Part shown: piece by piece, positions 1 through 9,452 of the stretch
Layout: every line of letters begins with the position of its first letter
Position numbering within the stretch: the stretch's first letter is position 1
NCBI GenBank assembly: GCA_016787225.1
Contig: JAEUUY010000018.1
Coordinates: 1-64,000, forward strand
Length of the DNA: 64,000 bases
Source: Chitinophagales bacterium
GTDB lineage: Bacteria > Bacteroidota > Bacteroidia > Chitinophagales > JADJOU01
Direction: 5' to 3'
Position numbers and translations under genes: made by a program
The notes under the pieces: generated by a model
The model's database searches: none
Seen by the model: only the letters and a program-made list of their open reading frames with translations
Told to the model about the DNA's origin: nothing

Positions 1-42
1 ATATTATTGGAAGCTGTTTTTACTTCTCTAATTTTCAACATA

Positions 43-80
43 ATTTACCTTAGTGCGACAAATGCCGCACTAAGGTAAAT
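43..80. repeat. 15-bp perfect hairpin
   Basis: Arms at 43-57 and 66-80 are perfect reverse complements (15 bp) around an 8-base loop. Neither side carries a clear T-run, so it is not a textbook terminator. It could be a bidirectional transcription stop or mRNA-stabilising hairpin for a gene outside the window, or an operator. The rest of bases 1-316 shows nothing else I can support apart from the terminator at 253-294. Confidence 0.6.
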
Positions 81-252
81 GTAAAACATTTGATATCAAT
101 ACATTAAGAAAAATTGAAACTTTAAGTGGACAAGTCAGGAGGGGATTAAATCACCATTTTAAACATAGGTCTTGCTCACCGGAGTTATGTTAGCTCTATT
201 TTGTCAAAAGACGATTGTTTTCTTAAAATTTGGGTTAAACGATGAAATTCGT

Positions 253-294
253 AAAAAATCACCCCACAACAAAATTAATTCTGCTATGGGGTGA
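253..294 (-). terminator. Rho-independent terminator of the PKD protein gene
   Basis: Read on the minus strand, an 8-bp stem (TCACCCCA paired with TGGGGTGA, arms 287-294 and 259-266) is followed directly by TTTTTT. It sits 23 bases beyond the stop codon of the minus-strand gene ending at 317. The loop is long (20 bases), which lowers the certainty a little. Confidence 0.7.
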
Positions 295-316
295 CTGCAT
301 GGAGAGGTTAATAACG

Positions 317-3300
317 CTATTTCTTCACAATTCTATTGTAGAAGATAATTTCATTAGATTCGTCTAAAATTCTCAAATGATATATTCCCGCAGGGTATTT
401 ATCCATGTCTATATTGATGTCATCCAGACTTGTTTTCCAATGAATCTTATCCATACTTCTACCAAGAATATCGATAATTTCTATTTCAGTATTATTAAGT
501 TGAATACTAGAATTTGCTGATATTAGTAAGGATCCTGAGGTAGGATTAGGATATACTTTGATGTCGCCTTTCAAAATAGATTGAATACTGGATGGATTGC
601 ATCTTTTATCTATGAGGTGAAATGAATCCAGTGCTTCACAACCCCAGTTCAAATCTTTCACCTTCATATACATGGCTAGAGGTCCTGATGTAAGAACTGG
701 TGTGGTCAATGATGTAGGACCAGGGACAAAACCTCCAGAGTTAATCGGCGAACCTCCTAAACCACTATATCCATACCAGAAGAAATTATAATTACCACTT
801 CCATTGGCTCCATAAGCGGTTAATATAACATCGCCTGTACCTACTCCATCTACCTTGGTGATTACGAGTTTAAAATTAGTACAGCGAGCATCTGCAACTG
901 TGTTAGGAACACAACCAAAAATATCATTATACCAATCTGTGCCCGATGTGTCTCTACATCCAGTGACATTATCTGTGACTATGCAATAGCATGGTGAAGC
1001 ACCCGCATAGTTAATACCAACAAACTGTAATACCCCTGCTAGATTGTACCAGCGATAGGTGTAGAGACCACTGCCTCCAGTAGCAAAGGCTGTTCGAGTT
1101 CTGTCGCCTGCTATAGCGCAGTCATCTTTTATATTGACATTGACAAAGAGATTATGGCAGTATTCGCACGGGTTATCCGATTGTTTGCGCTCTACAATGA
1201 CCTTCTTTGTAAATTTCACGTAACAGGTATCCTTCTGGGTAGCCGTATGGATAAATCTCATTACATTAATACAAGCATAGTAGGTGCCGCTGGTAAAGTA
1301 GTTCCAGCTAGCTGTAGCCATACCCATCGTTGTCATATCCACAATGCCATCACAATCAAAATCCCATTGAACCACATCACTAGCTAGCAAGCCTGCAGGA
1401 GGTGTGAATACGAGAATAGGAGAAGTGGCATAGTTTACTCCAATGGTCTTATTTTTCATACTATCGAGAAAATCATTGCAGCATGAATCTTTGATACATG
1501 GTGGACATATGCTATCACATTTCTTTACGAATACGGTATAGACGTCTGAAGTATCTTTACACCCAAAGTTATTAGTGACGATTACTTGAATATTGTGGCT
1601 GCCGAGACTAATAGAACTCATATATAAATAAGAGCCTGGTATAGTAATAACGCCATCTACAAGCCATACAATGGAAGGGTATTGACTAGGATTTGGTGGA
1701 AATCCGAGTGTGTTTGCGAGAGGAATATATAAATGAGCGGTATCACACATGGTGTCGCAACCTCTCGGGTAGAGTTCCAAATTGGGTTTAGGATTGATAG
1801 TGACAAAATTAGAAGAACTGCTACATCCCATTGAGTCTATTGTTACCGAATAAGTGCCTGGACTGCTTACACTGATAGTAGGGGTAGTGGCACCTGTTGA
1901 CCAGACATAATTATACAATAAAGGATTGTTTGGTGTAGGCGTTAATGTCACGATATTTCCTTCACATATAGGTCCTCCCGGAGCTATTGTGACTGTAGGT
2001 GAATTCTGCAAGTATATACAAACGGTATCGGATTTTGAACAGCCTGTAGAGGTATCAAGAACAGTTAAATATATTTGATGGAATCCTAAACTAGCACCGG
2101 AAGCTACGGAAATATAGGTTGGATTAGAATTAGCATTGAAGAAACTTATATTGGTAGGGTCGTCAGAAGTCCATGAATATAAATAGTTGGAGTTAGCTAT
2201 AGAAGCTGCACTTACTCCACCAGCGCCTCCAAACAAGCAGACTGTTTGACCTTGATTGAAGGTGAATTTTATTTTTGGTAGGGGCTTCACGACTACCGTT
2301 ACTATGTTTGAGTTTGAACTACAACCGTTGCCATCTGTACCTCTCACATAATATTGCCCAGTATTAGAAAATGGTCTTGGGTTTATATTCGGAGGACCTA
2401 AGGATGTATTATCGGCATTGAACCATAAGTAAGAACTAAGCGAAGTAGGGCTTGCAGAAAGATTTACAAAACCTCCCTTACAGATCGACGTATCTTTTAA
2501 CAGTTTGACTGCAGGCAAGGTGTCTATAATTATTGTAGTCGTATTGGAGTCTTTGCACCCTAAGTTGTTTATGGTTACTAATTTTATGGTAAATGTAGAA
2601 CCTAATGTTGTGTTCCACGCGTGTTGAGTAGGTGCCATATTCGAGGTAGTTCCGTCTCCCCATGTCCAAGTAAATACTGAGAAATTGCTAGGAGCAGGCG
2701 TTGTGGTAATACCAGAGACCATACTTCCTTTACATGCTCTAACTGGCACTCCTGTGATTGTTACTGCAGAGCTTGGGGTCGTGATGGCTTGTGTAATGGT
2801 ATTGGTACAGCCTCCTACGGTTACCGTTAAAGTAATGTTTCCATTCCCTGTAGCAAAAGTAGGATTAGATGTAGTCGATGTCAACGAAGTTCCTGCACCA
2901 GCAGTCCATGAGAAACTACTTATGCTATGTCCAGCTAAAAGTTGTGTAGTATTAAAGAGACTATCGCCAGTGCAAACTTGTTTAATGCGAAAGTTGGGAA
3001 CAAAGGTGACAGTATCTAATTTGCATCGCACCTGACTACAAAAACCTGGACTCGTAACCGTAACACAAACATTGTATACGCCTGGTAAAGTATAAGTATG
3101 TGAGCTTGGATTTCCTGAACCTGTGTTTCCATCTCCATAAGACCATGCATAGGTAGTACCAACTGGTGGTGCAGTAGAGGTAGTTACGGTAAAGGTTTTT
3201 CCAGAACCTACACAGCTACTCGTTAGATTAGTTAAGGCATAGGTAGGTGGTGTACAACCTCCACCGCCACCCGAACCACAAGCAGTATCTATATTTAGAG

Positions 3301-5701
3301 TATTAGAAGTGACCGTGCACCCTGCTCCGTAGGTGACTACAAGATAATAATTACCTATAAAAGTAGTCGACGTATTAAAAATAGAAGATGTAGCTCCTCC
3401 TATAGCAGTAGGTGCGGCATTATTTGATGCAGGTCCATACCATTGATAGGTAACTCCTGTGCCCATACTCAAGGCTGAGTAGAAATTTATAACAGGAAGT
3501 GCTCCGCAAAATCGATTTAGTGGCGTAGTAATGTTGAGTGCAGGTGGTGCAGGAATTGCCACATTAAAGCCGCCTCTTTTATAGCACCCCGTAGGCTTAC
3601 ATGACCAATAACCATTGGATGTAACGGTTACAGTTTGTGTAGTAAGCAATGGCTGCAGTACTCCATTTAGATACCAAGCATAAGGCGAAGCTCCTGCTAT
3701 ACTCGAACTAATAATAGCATTATTGCATCCATAGCTGACTAAATTCACCGAAGTAGGGGCAGCACTAGTGACCGCTATGTTTATAGAACTAGTACCTGAG
3801 CAAGTAGTCACACTAAGGCTATGTCCTCCCGAGGTATTTCCTGCCCACATGATAGTGACCGTGTTTGCTGTTTGTGATACTATAGACCCATATAATGGTG
3901 TAAAATTATAAGAGGGCAGGCCCGCAGGTGTGACGGTATAAGTGACAATATCATCTTCACAGGCTGTCAAAGGTCCTGTAATACTTGGAGCTAAGAAAGT
4001 ATCTACCGTAAAAGTTAGTGTATTGGAAAGACATGGAGTCTGTTGATTCACCGTTAAGGTGCCTGGCTTCATCCACTTCACCGTGACGATACTATCTTCG
4101 TTAGCCATAATGGTATTTCCCGCACCTGTAATATTCCATGTAAATGGGCTACTCGGCACGGTAGAAGACACATTATAAACCATTAAAGTTCCCGGACATA
4201 CGGTATCATTTAACGCATTAAGTGTAGTCAGGACTGGATTAGGGAGAATATTAATAATCGTCAAATCGCTCGAATTGCAGAAAAGAAGAGGATTAACTGG
4301 AGTAGCAGAAATGGTGTGTACCCCTGGATTAAGCGCAAGTATGCTGATACAATTTAGACTGGAAAAGGTAGCAACAGTAATACCTGCAGAATCGATTGTC
4401 CAATTAGCACTTCCATTGGCACAAATTGTGGTCGGAGTATTATCACATATAGGACCCGGAGGGGCAAAAATCTTAAATCTATTTTTTACATCAATCGTAT
4501 CCTTGGCTACTCCACCACATTTTTTCAATGAGTCATAATAGGTAAACTGAATAATGTATTGTCCAGGAATAGGACCGGAGTTAATATTAATAGTATTGGT
4601 ATTAAACGTATTTGTTCCGAATGGAATAGAAGCCATGGCTCCTAAATTTGTTAAACTAACACTATAATACGACCCTGGCAAGACCGGAATACTATGAGTG
4701 TTTACAGAATTTACACAAACTGGGTTAGGGCCAGAAACAGGGAGATTTGGGAATATAACCGGGGCAATAATAGTAGTAGAGGCAGGGCAGCCGCCACTGC
4801 AGGTTAGAGGTACTGTTAAGGTCACACTAGGAGTACCTAAAAATGCGGGATTCCATATAATTTGGACAGGATTACCTCCAGGATTCAGTATAGTGCCTGA
4901 TCCAGCTGGTATGGACCACGTAAGAGGTGTACATGTCGAAGAAGTCGAGAATCTAGTGGTATCTCCAGCAGATGCACAGAAAGAGCCTTTGCAACCCACT
5001 AAATTAATGTCGGGTCCTGTGCCAGCTTTTACTAAAAAAGTATCACAAAAAAAGTCAGAACAGCCTATACATTTATTCCCCCCTGCACTTCCTTGTCCAG
5101 TGGAATTGGTAACGGTAAGGCATACAATATAGGTCCCAGCAGCAGCATAGGTATGGGTGAGGGTGTTATTCGTACCATTATAGGTGGAACCATCTCCAAA
5201 ATCCCACGAATAAACATTTCCTCCTACCGAAGTATTAGTAAAACTGACAGGCATTCCCAGACAAACTGAGTCTGGCGCTGTAAAACTAGCGTTGGGGGCA
5301 TCGACCATACAAAATTCTTGCATAATAGAATCTTTACAAAGCCCTCCAGGACCTGTAATTACTACTTTGATATAGCCAGAACTACCTGTACCCCATGTGA
5401 TCACCATAGGATTACCAGTAGGAGTGGCTGGTGTTCCACCTACTACCGTCCAACTATATGTATATCCTCCTAAGGCAGGAAGAACAGTATATTTAGTAGC
5501 AGCACCTTTACATGCTTTGATGGGTTCTCTGTTCGGTGTACTAGACCTACATGCAGTAGAATCAGAACAGATGTCAGGAAAATTGATTTTGAACTTAGGA
5601 CAGCAAGTAAATTGAGCTTCTGCTTGAATTGTCATGGATAGTAAAAAAATAAGCATGCATCGTTTTACTAATATTTCAGAGGTTAATTGTAAATTTCTCA
5701 T
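317..5701 (-). CDS. Giant secreted PKD-repeat protein with T9SS sorting domain
   Basis: 1794-aa secreted protein, probably a surface adhesin or matrix protein. An N-terminal signal peptide ends near AEAQ (about residue 30). At least four PKD-like repeats are visible, with the signatures WDFGDGS, WSYGDGN, WTWGDGT and WDFDCDG, separated by Ig-like segments rich in Thr, Ser and paired Cys. The last ~80 residues form a type A T9SS sorting domain (VYPNPTSG near its start, then a G-rich IYHLRI-type strand and a basic end). Such proteins cross the outer membrane by type IX secretion and are often anchored at the surface. There is no catalytic motif, so the ligand is unknown. The gene is monocistronic, with its own promoter and terminator. 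Confidence 0.9.
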   Translation of the reverse strand: MRNLQLTSEILVKRCMLIFLLSMTIQAEAQFTCCPKFKINFPDICSDSTACRSSTPNREPIKACKGAATKYTVLPALGGYTYSWTVVGGTPATPTGNPMVITWGTGSSGYIKVVITGPGGLCKDSIMQEFCMVDAPNASFTAPDSVCLGMPVSFTNTSVGGNVYSWDFGDGSTYNGTNNTLTHTYAAAGTYIVCLTVTNSTGQGSAGGNKCIGCSDFFCDTFLVKAGTGPDINLVGCKGSFCASAGDTTRFSTSSTCTPLTWSIPAGSGTILNPGGNPVQIIWNPAFLGTPSVTLTVPLTCSGGCPASTTIIAPVIFPNLPVSGPNPVCVNSVNTHSIPVLPGSYYSVSLTNLGAMASIPFGTNTFNTNTININSGPIPGQYIIQFTYYDSLKKCGGVAKDTIDVKNRFKIFAPPGPICDNTPTTICANGSANWTIDSAGITVATFSSLNCISILALNPGVHTISATPVNPLLFCNSSDLTIINILPNPVLTTLNALNDTVCPGTLMVYNVSSTVPSSPFTWNITGAGNTIMANEDSIVTVKWMKPGTLTVNQQTPCLSNTLTFTVDTFLAPSITGPLTACEDDIVTYTVTPAGLPSYNFTPLYGSIVSQTANTVTIMWAGNTSGGHSLSVTTCSGTSSINIAVTSAAPTSVNLVSYGCNNAIISSSIAGASPYAWYLNGVLQPLLTTQTVTVTSNGYWSCKPTGCYKRGGFNVAIPAPPALNITTPLNRFCGALPVINFYSALSMGTGVTYQWYGPASNNAAPTAIGGATSSIFNTSTTFIGNYYLVVTYGAGCTVTSNTLNIDTACGSGGGGGCTPPTYALTNLTSSCVGSGKTFTVTTSTAPPVGTTYAWSYGDGNTGSGNPSSHTYTLPGVYNVCVTVTSPGFCSQVRCKLDTVTFVPNFRIKQVCTGDSLFNTTQLLAGHSISSFSWTAGAGTSLTSTTSNPTFATGNGNITLTVTVGGCTNTITQAITTPSSAVTITGVPVRACKGSMVSGITTTPAPSNFSVFTWTWGDGTTSNMAPTQHAWNTTLGSTFTIKLVTINNLGCKDSNTTTIIIDTLPAVKLLKDTSICKGGFVNLSASPTSLSSYLWFNADNTSLGPPNINPRPFSNTGQYYVRGTDGNGCSSNSNIVTVVVKPLPKIKFTFNQGQTVCLFGGAGGVSAASIANSNYLYSWTSDDPTNISFFNANSNPTYISVASGASLGFHQIYLTVLDTSTGCSKSDTVCIYLQNSPTVTIAPGGPICEGNIVTLTPTPNNPLLYNYVWSTGATTPTISVSSPGTYSVTIDSMGCSSSSNFVTINPKPNLELYPRGCDTMCDTAHLYIPLANTLGFPPNPSQYPSIVWLVDGVITIPGSYLYMSSISLGSHNIQVIVTNNFGCKDTSDVYTVFVKKCDSICPPCIKDSCCNDFLDSMKNKTIGVNYATSPILVFTPPAGLLASDVVQWDFDCDGIVDMTTMGMATASWNYFTSGTYYACINVMRFIHTATQKDTCYVKFTKKVIVERKQSDNPCEYCHNLFVNVNIKDDCAIAGDRTRTAFATGGSGLYTYRWYNLAGVLQFVGINYAGASPCYCIVTDNVTGCRDTSGTDWYNDIFGCVPNTVADARCTNFKLVITKVDGVGTGDVILTAYGANGSGNYNFFWYGYSGLGGSPINSGGFVPGPTSLTTPVLTSGPLAMYMKVKDLNWGCEALDSFHLIDKRCNPSSIQSILKGDIKVYPNPTSGSLLISANSSIQLNNTEIEIIDILGRSMDKIHWKTSLDDINIDMDKYPAGIYHLRILDESNEIIFYNRIVKK

Positions 5702-5718
5702 AAGCTTAATATTTAGTT

Positions 5719-5749
5719 ATAAATTACCTATCCCAAATATCTTGCCAAA
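5719..5749 (-). promoter_or_regulatory. Predicted Bacteroidota sigma-70 promoter for the PKD gene
   Basis: On the minus strand a -33 TTTG (5746-5749) is followed, after 19 bases, by TAATTTAT (5719-5726), a 6/8 match to TAnnTTTG. This predicts transcription starting about 10 bases before the ATG at 5701. The remaining bases up to 5987 are AT-rich and show no gene. Confidence 0.4.
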
Positions 5750-5987
5750 GTTTACATTATTTAAAATAAAAGATTAAAACTTTTACAAATAATTGTACGA
5801 CCATAAACATATGTGCCTAAATAACAAACAATTATCATGAAAAATCAAAAAAACCTGAATCTGTAAAAAAATTAATCAAAAAATTTAACCCACAAGAATA
5901 ATTAGTATAATGATGATTGATATTCTATAATTTAGGTCAAACTTTAACTCTTTTTGTTCTGATAGTGGTTTAAATATTATACTTACC

Positions 5988-6479
5988 CTACCCTTGATTC
6001 GCCCAATTCTCTCTGTCCAAACTACGATAATGAATAGCTTCAGCGAGATGTTCGACTTTAATTTCTTCACTTTGGGCGAGGTCAGCAATTGTGCGTGATA
6101 CTTTTAAAATTCTATCATAGGCACGAGCGGAGAGGTTGAGTTTTTCCATAGCTCGCTTCAATAGATTGCGACCGGCATCGGAGATTTGACATATTTCTTG
6201 TACTTCTTTACCGCCCATTTGCGCATTGGAGTGGAGACCTTGAATGTCCTTGAATCGCTCTTGTTGAATGTCGCGCGCCTTCATCACGCGCTCTCTTACA
6301 TTGGTGCTTTTCTCAGATTTTACTTCGGAAATGAGTTCGTTGAAATTCACAGGAACAACCTCTACATGCAGGTCGATTCTATCTAAAAGAGGACCTGAAA
6401 TTTTATTTAAGTATTTCTGGACTGCACCGGGTGGACAGACACATTCTTTTTCAGGGTGATTGTAGTAGCCGCAAGGGCA
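5988..6479 (-). pseudogene. comM/yifB 3' fragment, copy 1
   Basis: C-terminal third of a YifB/ComM magnesium-chelatase-like AAA+ ATPase. Recognisable sequence starts at CPCGYYNHPEKE, runs through the conserved SGPLLDRIDLHVEV strand, and ends with the Mg_chelatase C-terminal helical domain (LNLSARAYDRILKVSRTIADL) at a normal stop. The whole Walker A/B part is missing, so it cannot be an active ATPase. Upstream of CPCG the reading frame turns into antisense of the HTH gene at 6485-6961. A second copy with the same break lies at 17946-18438, so the truncation predates the duplication. Confidence 0.85.
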
Positions 6480-6484
6480 CAGTT

Positions 6485-6961
6485 GTGTACACTTGTTGTC
6501 ACTTTCAACTAAAAGGCTGTAAACCCTTATCCGCAGAAGAATTAGCTATTCCCATAACCCTAGGGGAGCATTTACGAAAGGTAAGAATACAAAGAAAGTT
6601 ATCACAATCACAGGTAGCAAAGATTATAGGTGTTTCTACTAATACAATAACTTTTTGGGAGAAAAATAGGAATCATCCAACTGAAAAGTTTGCTTCTAAA
6701 ATCATCCAGTTCATAGGATATTTCCCTTTTGAGTGGAAAGATGAAAGTCTCCAAACCAAGGTAAGTTATGCGAGGATGGTTTCAGGAAATACTTTGAAGC
6801 ATATGGGAAAGGAAATTGGAGTTGATAGCTCTACTATTTACAAAATCTTCAACGGTAAATCCAAACCTCAAGATGAAACATTAGAAAAAATTCAAAAGTA
6901 TGTATTGTCTCATCTAGATTCAGAAATATTGAGTGATCAAAGTTATCATTTATGCATATGA
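6485..6961 (+). CDS. Double HTH (XRE-like) protein, copy 1
   Basis: Small DNA-binding protein with two helix-turn-helix units: an XRE-like one (LGEHLRKVRIQRKLSQSQVAKIIGV) and, about 60 residues later, a second (LKHMGKEIGVDSSTIYKIF). No ATG lies just before the first HTH. A GTG at 6485 is kept at the matching place in copy 2 (18443) and is my preferred start; an ATG at 6431 would lie antisense inside the comM fragment. The target is unknown. The copy at 18443-18880 is clearly homologous but strongly diverged, especially near the N-terminus. It may be a stray regulator or a remnant of a mobile unit. Confidence 0.6.
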   Translation: MYTCCHFQLKGCKPLSAEELAIPITLGEHLRKVRIQRKLSQSQVAKIIGVSTNTITFWEKNRNHPTEKFASKIIQFIGYFPFEWKDESLQTKVSYARMVSGNTLKHMGKEIGVDSSTIYKIFNGKSKPQDETLEKIQKYVLSHLDSEILSDQSYHLCI

Positions 6962-6995
6962 AAATGAGTTTTTTAATTCTCTATACATTCAATTT

Positions 6996-7011
6996 TGTGA
7001 TTCACATCACA
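6996..7011. promoter_or_regulatory. CRP/FNR-family operator upstream of the denitrification cluster
   Basis: TGTGATTCACATCACA is a perfect TGTGA-N6-TCACA palindrome, the consensus for CRP-type regulators. Its centre is about 58 bases upstream of the predicted start site, a class-I activator position. In Bacteroidota such boxes are read by Crp/Fnr-family proteins, including oxygen or NO sensors; which one acts here cannot be told. Confidence 0.65.
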
Positions 7012-7049
7012 GTTTCATGCAAATGAATTATTAATTAACTAATCCTTTA

Positions 7050-7057
7050 TAAATTTG
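7050..7057 (+). promoter_or_regulatory. Predicted -7 box (TAAATTTG) of the denitrification regulator
   Basis: TAAATTTG matches TAnnTTTG exactly and lies 26 bases before the TTG start at 7083. No TTTG -33 box is visible at the right spacing, which fits dependence on the upstream CRP/FNR-type site. Confidence 0.5.
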
Positions 7058-7082
7058 CGGAAAATAATAAACTAAAGAAGTC

Positions 7083-7502
7083 TTGTTCTCAAAAACCTGT
7101 GAATATGCTCTCAGAGCCTTAGTGATAATAGCCAAGGGCTCGCTAAATGGCGATTATGTCAAGCAGAAGGATATTACACGAATGCTAGGTTCCCCTGAAG
7201 CCTTTACCGCCAAAGTAGTACAGCAATTATCCAAAAATAGTTTTGTACAGGCAGCAAAGGGTCCGTTTGGTGGCTATTTTATACCTGTAGAGATCATGAA
7301 AAAATTGAATGTAATTGAAATTGTCAAGGTTTTTGATGGAGCCGATACGCTTAACAAGTGCATTCTAGGCTTGTCTGAGTGTCCAGGGAAAAATCCATGT
7401 GCTTTTCATGATAAATATGTACAGATTAGAGAGAGATTGAATAAAGAGCTATTGAATTGTAGCTTATACGATGTCGTTGTAAAAAATAAATCTATTATTT
7501 AA
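7083..7502 (+). CDS. Rrf2-family regulator, NsrR-like NO sensor
   Basis: 139-aa winged-helix Rrf2 protein. The start is a TTG, because the family-typical first residues (MFSKTCEYALRAL) begin there. The N-terminal HTH spans about residues 20-60. Near residues 97-111 lie three cysteines spaced C-x6-C-x5-C, the place where NsrR/IscR proteins bind an Fe-S cluster. With nitrite and NO reductase genes directly downstream, an NO-sensitive repressor (NsrR-type) is the best reading. An IscR or RsrR-like role cannot be excluded. A 71-base gap follows before the cytochrome gene and contains a small palindrome. Confidence 0.8.
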   Translation: MFSKTCEYALRALVIIAKGSLNGDYVKQKDITRMLGSPEAFTAKVVQQLSKNSFVQAAKGPFGGYFIPVEIMKKLNVIEIVKVFDGADTLNKCILGLSECPGKNPCAFHDKYVQIRERLNKELLNCSLYDVVVKNKSII

Positions 7503-7521
7503 AAAAAATTAACCACATTTG

Positions 7522-7535
7522 CGATATTCCTATCG
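7522..7535. promoter_or_regulatory. Short palindrome upstream of cytochrome c / nirK
   Basis: CGATA-ttcc-TATCG, 39 bases before the ATG of the cytochrome c gene and 20 bases after the regulator. The position suits an operator for the adjacent Rrf2 regulator or another NO-responsive factor. The arms are only 5 bp, so this is a weak call. Confidence 0.3.
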
Positions 7536-7573
7536 TAAAATCGTATATAAAAAAACTCTAAAATTAATTCAGT

Positions 7574-8017
7574 ATGAGAAAAAGAAATTTAATTCCAATC
7601 ATTGCATTTGCAATACTCGTAGTCGCTAGCTGTGGCGAGAAGAAAAAATCAAAAGATGATTTCAAATTAGACGAATCTTCACTGTCCCCATTGGATACCA
7701 AAATAGCCAATGGTAAAAAAGTTTATGAGAAAACCTGCCAAGCCTGTCATCAAGCAGACGGAAAAGGTGTAGAAAATACATTTCCTCCTTTGGCTAGTTC
7801 AGACTTCTTTGCTACAGATAAGCTAAAAATGGTAGCCAATATAGTCAATGGATTAGAGGGCGAAATTACCGTCAATGGTAAAAAATATAATACTCCTATG
7901 CCCAAGCAAGTAGTAACAGATGAAGAAGCTGCCGATGTAGCTACTTATGTCCTTAATTCATTTGGCAATGGCGGAGGTGAAGTGAGTGTAGAAGAGGTAT
8001 TAAGTGTAAAAAAATAA
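7574..8017 (+). CDS. Lipoprotein c-type cytochrome next to nirK
   Basis: 147-aa lipoprotein: lipobox ending at C20 (VVASC), then a single class I cytochrome c domain with CQACH (C55, C58, H59) and an MPKQ segment supplying the probable Met ligand (TPMPKQ). It probably shuttles electrons to the nitrite reductase encoded 27 bases downstream. The haem domain is strikingly like the one fused to the C-terminus of that reductase (same [18 protein letters not shown] and ITVNGK.Y stretches), so one arose from the other by duplication. Confidence 0.9.
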   Translation: MRKRNLIPIIAFAILVVASCGEKKKSKDDFKLDESSLSPLDTKIANGKKVYEKTCQACHQADGKGVENTFPPLASSDFFATDKLKMVANIVNGLEGEITVNGKKYNTPMPKQVVTDEEAADVATYVLNSFGNGGGEVSVEEVLSVKK

Positions 8018-8044
8018 AAAATTTCACATTTAAATTTTTAAAAA

Positions 8045-9436
8045 ATGAACAAGCTATTTTCAAATTTATTCAATACTATTCTTATAGGTAGTGCCTTATT
8101 GTTGGTCAACTGCAATAGCAAAAATGATGGACTAGAAACAATTAAAGGTGAGGAAATTGCAGTATTGACAGACGCTCCCAATGTACCTCCCCCAATTACT
8201 CGTACACACGCTACCAAAGTCATTGTCAATCTCGAAGTTATAGAGAAGGATATGGAAATGATGGATGGTGTGAAGTACAACTACTGGACGTATGGAGGCG
8301 ATGTGCCAGGTAAATTTATTCGTGTAAGACAAGGCGACTTGGTGGAGTTTCACCTAAAAAATCACCCAAACAACAAACTCCCTCACAATATTGATTTGCA
8401 CGCAGTTACTGGTCAAGGAGGAGGAGCGGGAGCTACTTTTACAGCACCAGGTCACGAAACCAAATTTACATTTACTGCATTGAATGAAGGACTTTATGTC
8501 TATCACTGTGCTACAGCACCTGTGGGAATGCACATAGCCAATGGTATGTATGGACTTATCTTGGTAGAGCCGAAAAAAGGATTGCCAAAAGTGGATAAAG
8601 AGTTTTATGTGATGCAAGGGGACTTTTATACCAAAGGAGCTTATGGCGAGTCTGGGACTCAACCATTCTCTATGGAAAAAGCGCTCAAAGAGCAACCAGA
8701 CTATGTTGTATTCAATGGTCACGTAGGAGCCATAGCAGGCGACAAATCACTTAAAGCCAAAGCTGGGGAAACAGTGAGACTATTTGTAGGAAATGGTGGA
8801 CCTAACTTGGTATCTAGCTTCCACGTAATCGGTGAGATTTTCGATAATGTCAATCGTGAAGGGGGTTCACAACAAGACCATAATGTTCAGACAACGCTAG
8901 TGCCAGCAGGCGGCTCCGCTATTACAGAATTTAAACTGGATGTCCCTTCAAACTACATTCTTGTAGACCATTCTATATTCAGAACGTTCAATAAAGGTTC
9001 ATTAGGAATGCTCAAAGTAGAAGGTGAAGAAAATAAAAATATCTATTCAGGTCAGCAAGATGATAGAGTGTATTTGCCAGAAGGTGGTGCTATACAAGAA
9101 ATGCCAGAGACAGCCAAAGCGGCAGAGAAACCATTGACAAAAGATGAGAAAATAGCGATGGGCAAATCTCTCTACGCTAGCACTTGTCAAGCATGTCACC
9201 AAGCAGATGGAAAGGGAATCCCAGGTTCATTCCCTCCGTTAGCTGGTTCAGATTATTTCGCAAGTGATGCCAATAAGCTAACCGCTGCCATTAAAAATGG
9301 AGTTTCAGGAAAAATAACTGTCAATGGAAAACAGTATGATGGAATAATGCCAAAACAAAGTTTAAGTGATAAACAAATTTCTGCTGTAGCTACTTATATT
9401 CTAAACAATTTTGGCAATAAAGGAGGCGAAAAATAA
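8045..9436 (+). CDS. nirK: Copper nitrite reductase with C-terminal cytochrome c domain
   Basis: Reduces nitrite to NO in the periplasm. Lipobox at C23 (LLVNC), two cupredoxin domains (about residues 50-350), then a cytochrome c domain to residue 463. Type 1 copper ligands are visible as H114, C155, H163 and M168. Type 2 ligands are H119, H154 and the His of VDHSIFR; the catalytic Asp is in NIDLH. The haem motif CQACH is near residue 380. Fusion lets electrons pass directly from haem to copper. The length of 463 aa fits NirK plus cytochrome. Downstream genes encode NO reductase, so the product is detoxified at once. Confidence 0.95.
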   Translation: MNKLFSNLFNTILIGSALLLVNCNSKNDGLETIKGEEIAVLTDAPNVPPPITRTHATKVIVNLEVIEKDMEMMDGVKYNYWTYGGDVPGKFIRVRQGDLVEFHLKNHPNNKLPHNIDLHAVTGQGGGAGATFTAPGHETKFTFTALNEGLYVYHCATAPVGMHIANGMYGLILVEPKKGLPKVDKEFYVMQGDFYTKGAYGESGTQPFSMEKALKEQPDYVVFNGHVGAIAGDKSLKAKAGETVRLFVGNGGPNLVSSFHVIGEIFDNVNREGGSQQDHNVQTTLVPAGGSAITEFKLDVPSNYILVDHSIFRTFNKGSLGMLKVEGEENKNIYSGQQDDRVYLPEGGAIQEMPETAKAAEKPLTKDEKIAMGKSLYASTCQACHQADGKGIPGSFPPLAGSDYFASDANKLTAAIKNGVSGKITVNGKQYDGIMPKQSLSDKQISAVATYILNNFGNKGGEK

Positions 9437-9452
9437 TAGAGGTAAGTTTCAA

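Noticed and set aside
2685-3035. Plus-strand open frames inside the 1794-aa PKD gene, e.g. 2685-3035 and 4698-5132
   Set aside because: They are antisense to a gene with clear signal peptide, PKD repeats and T9SS domain; no start signals or domains.
8354-8722. Minus-strand frame within nirK
   Set aside because: Antisense to conserved copper ligands; composition follows the sense gene.
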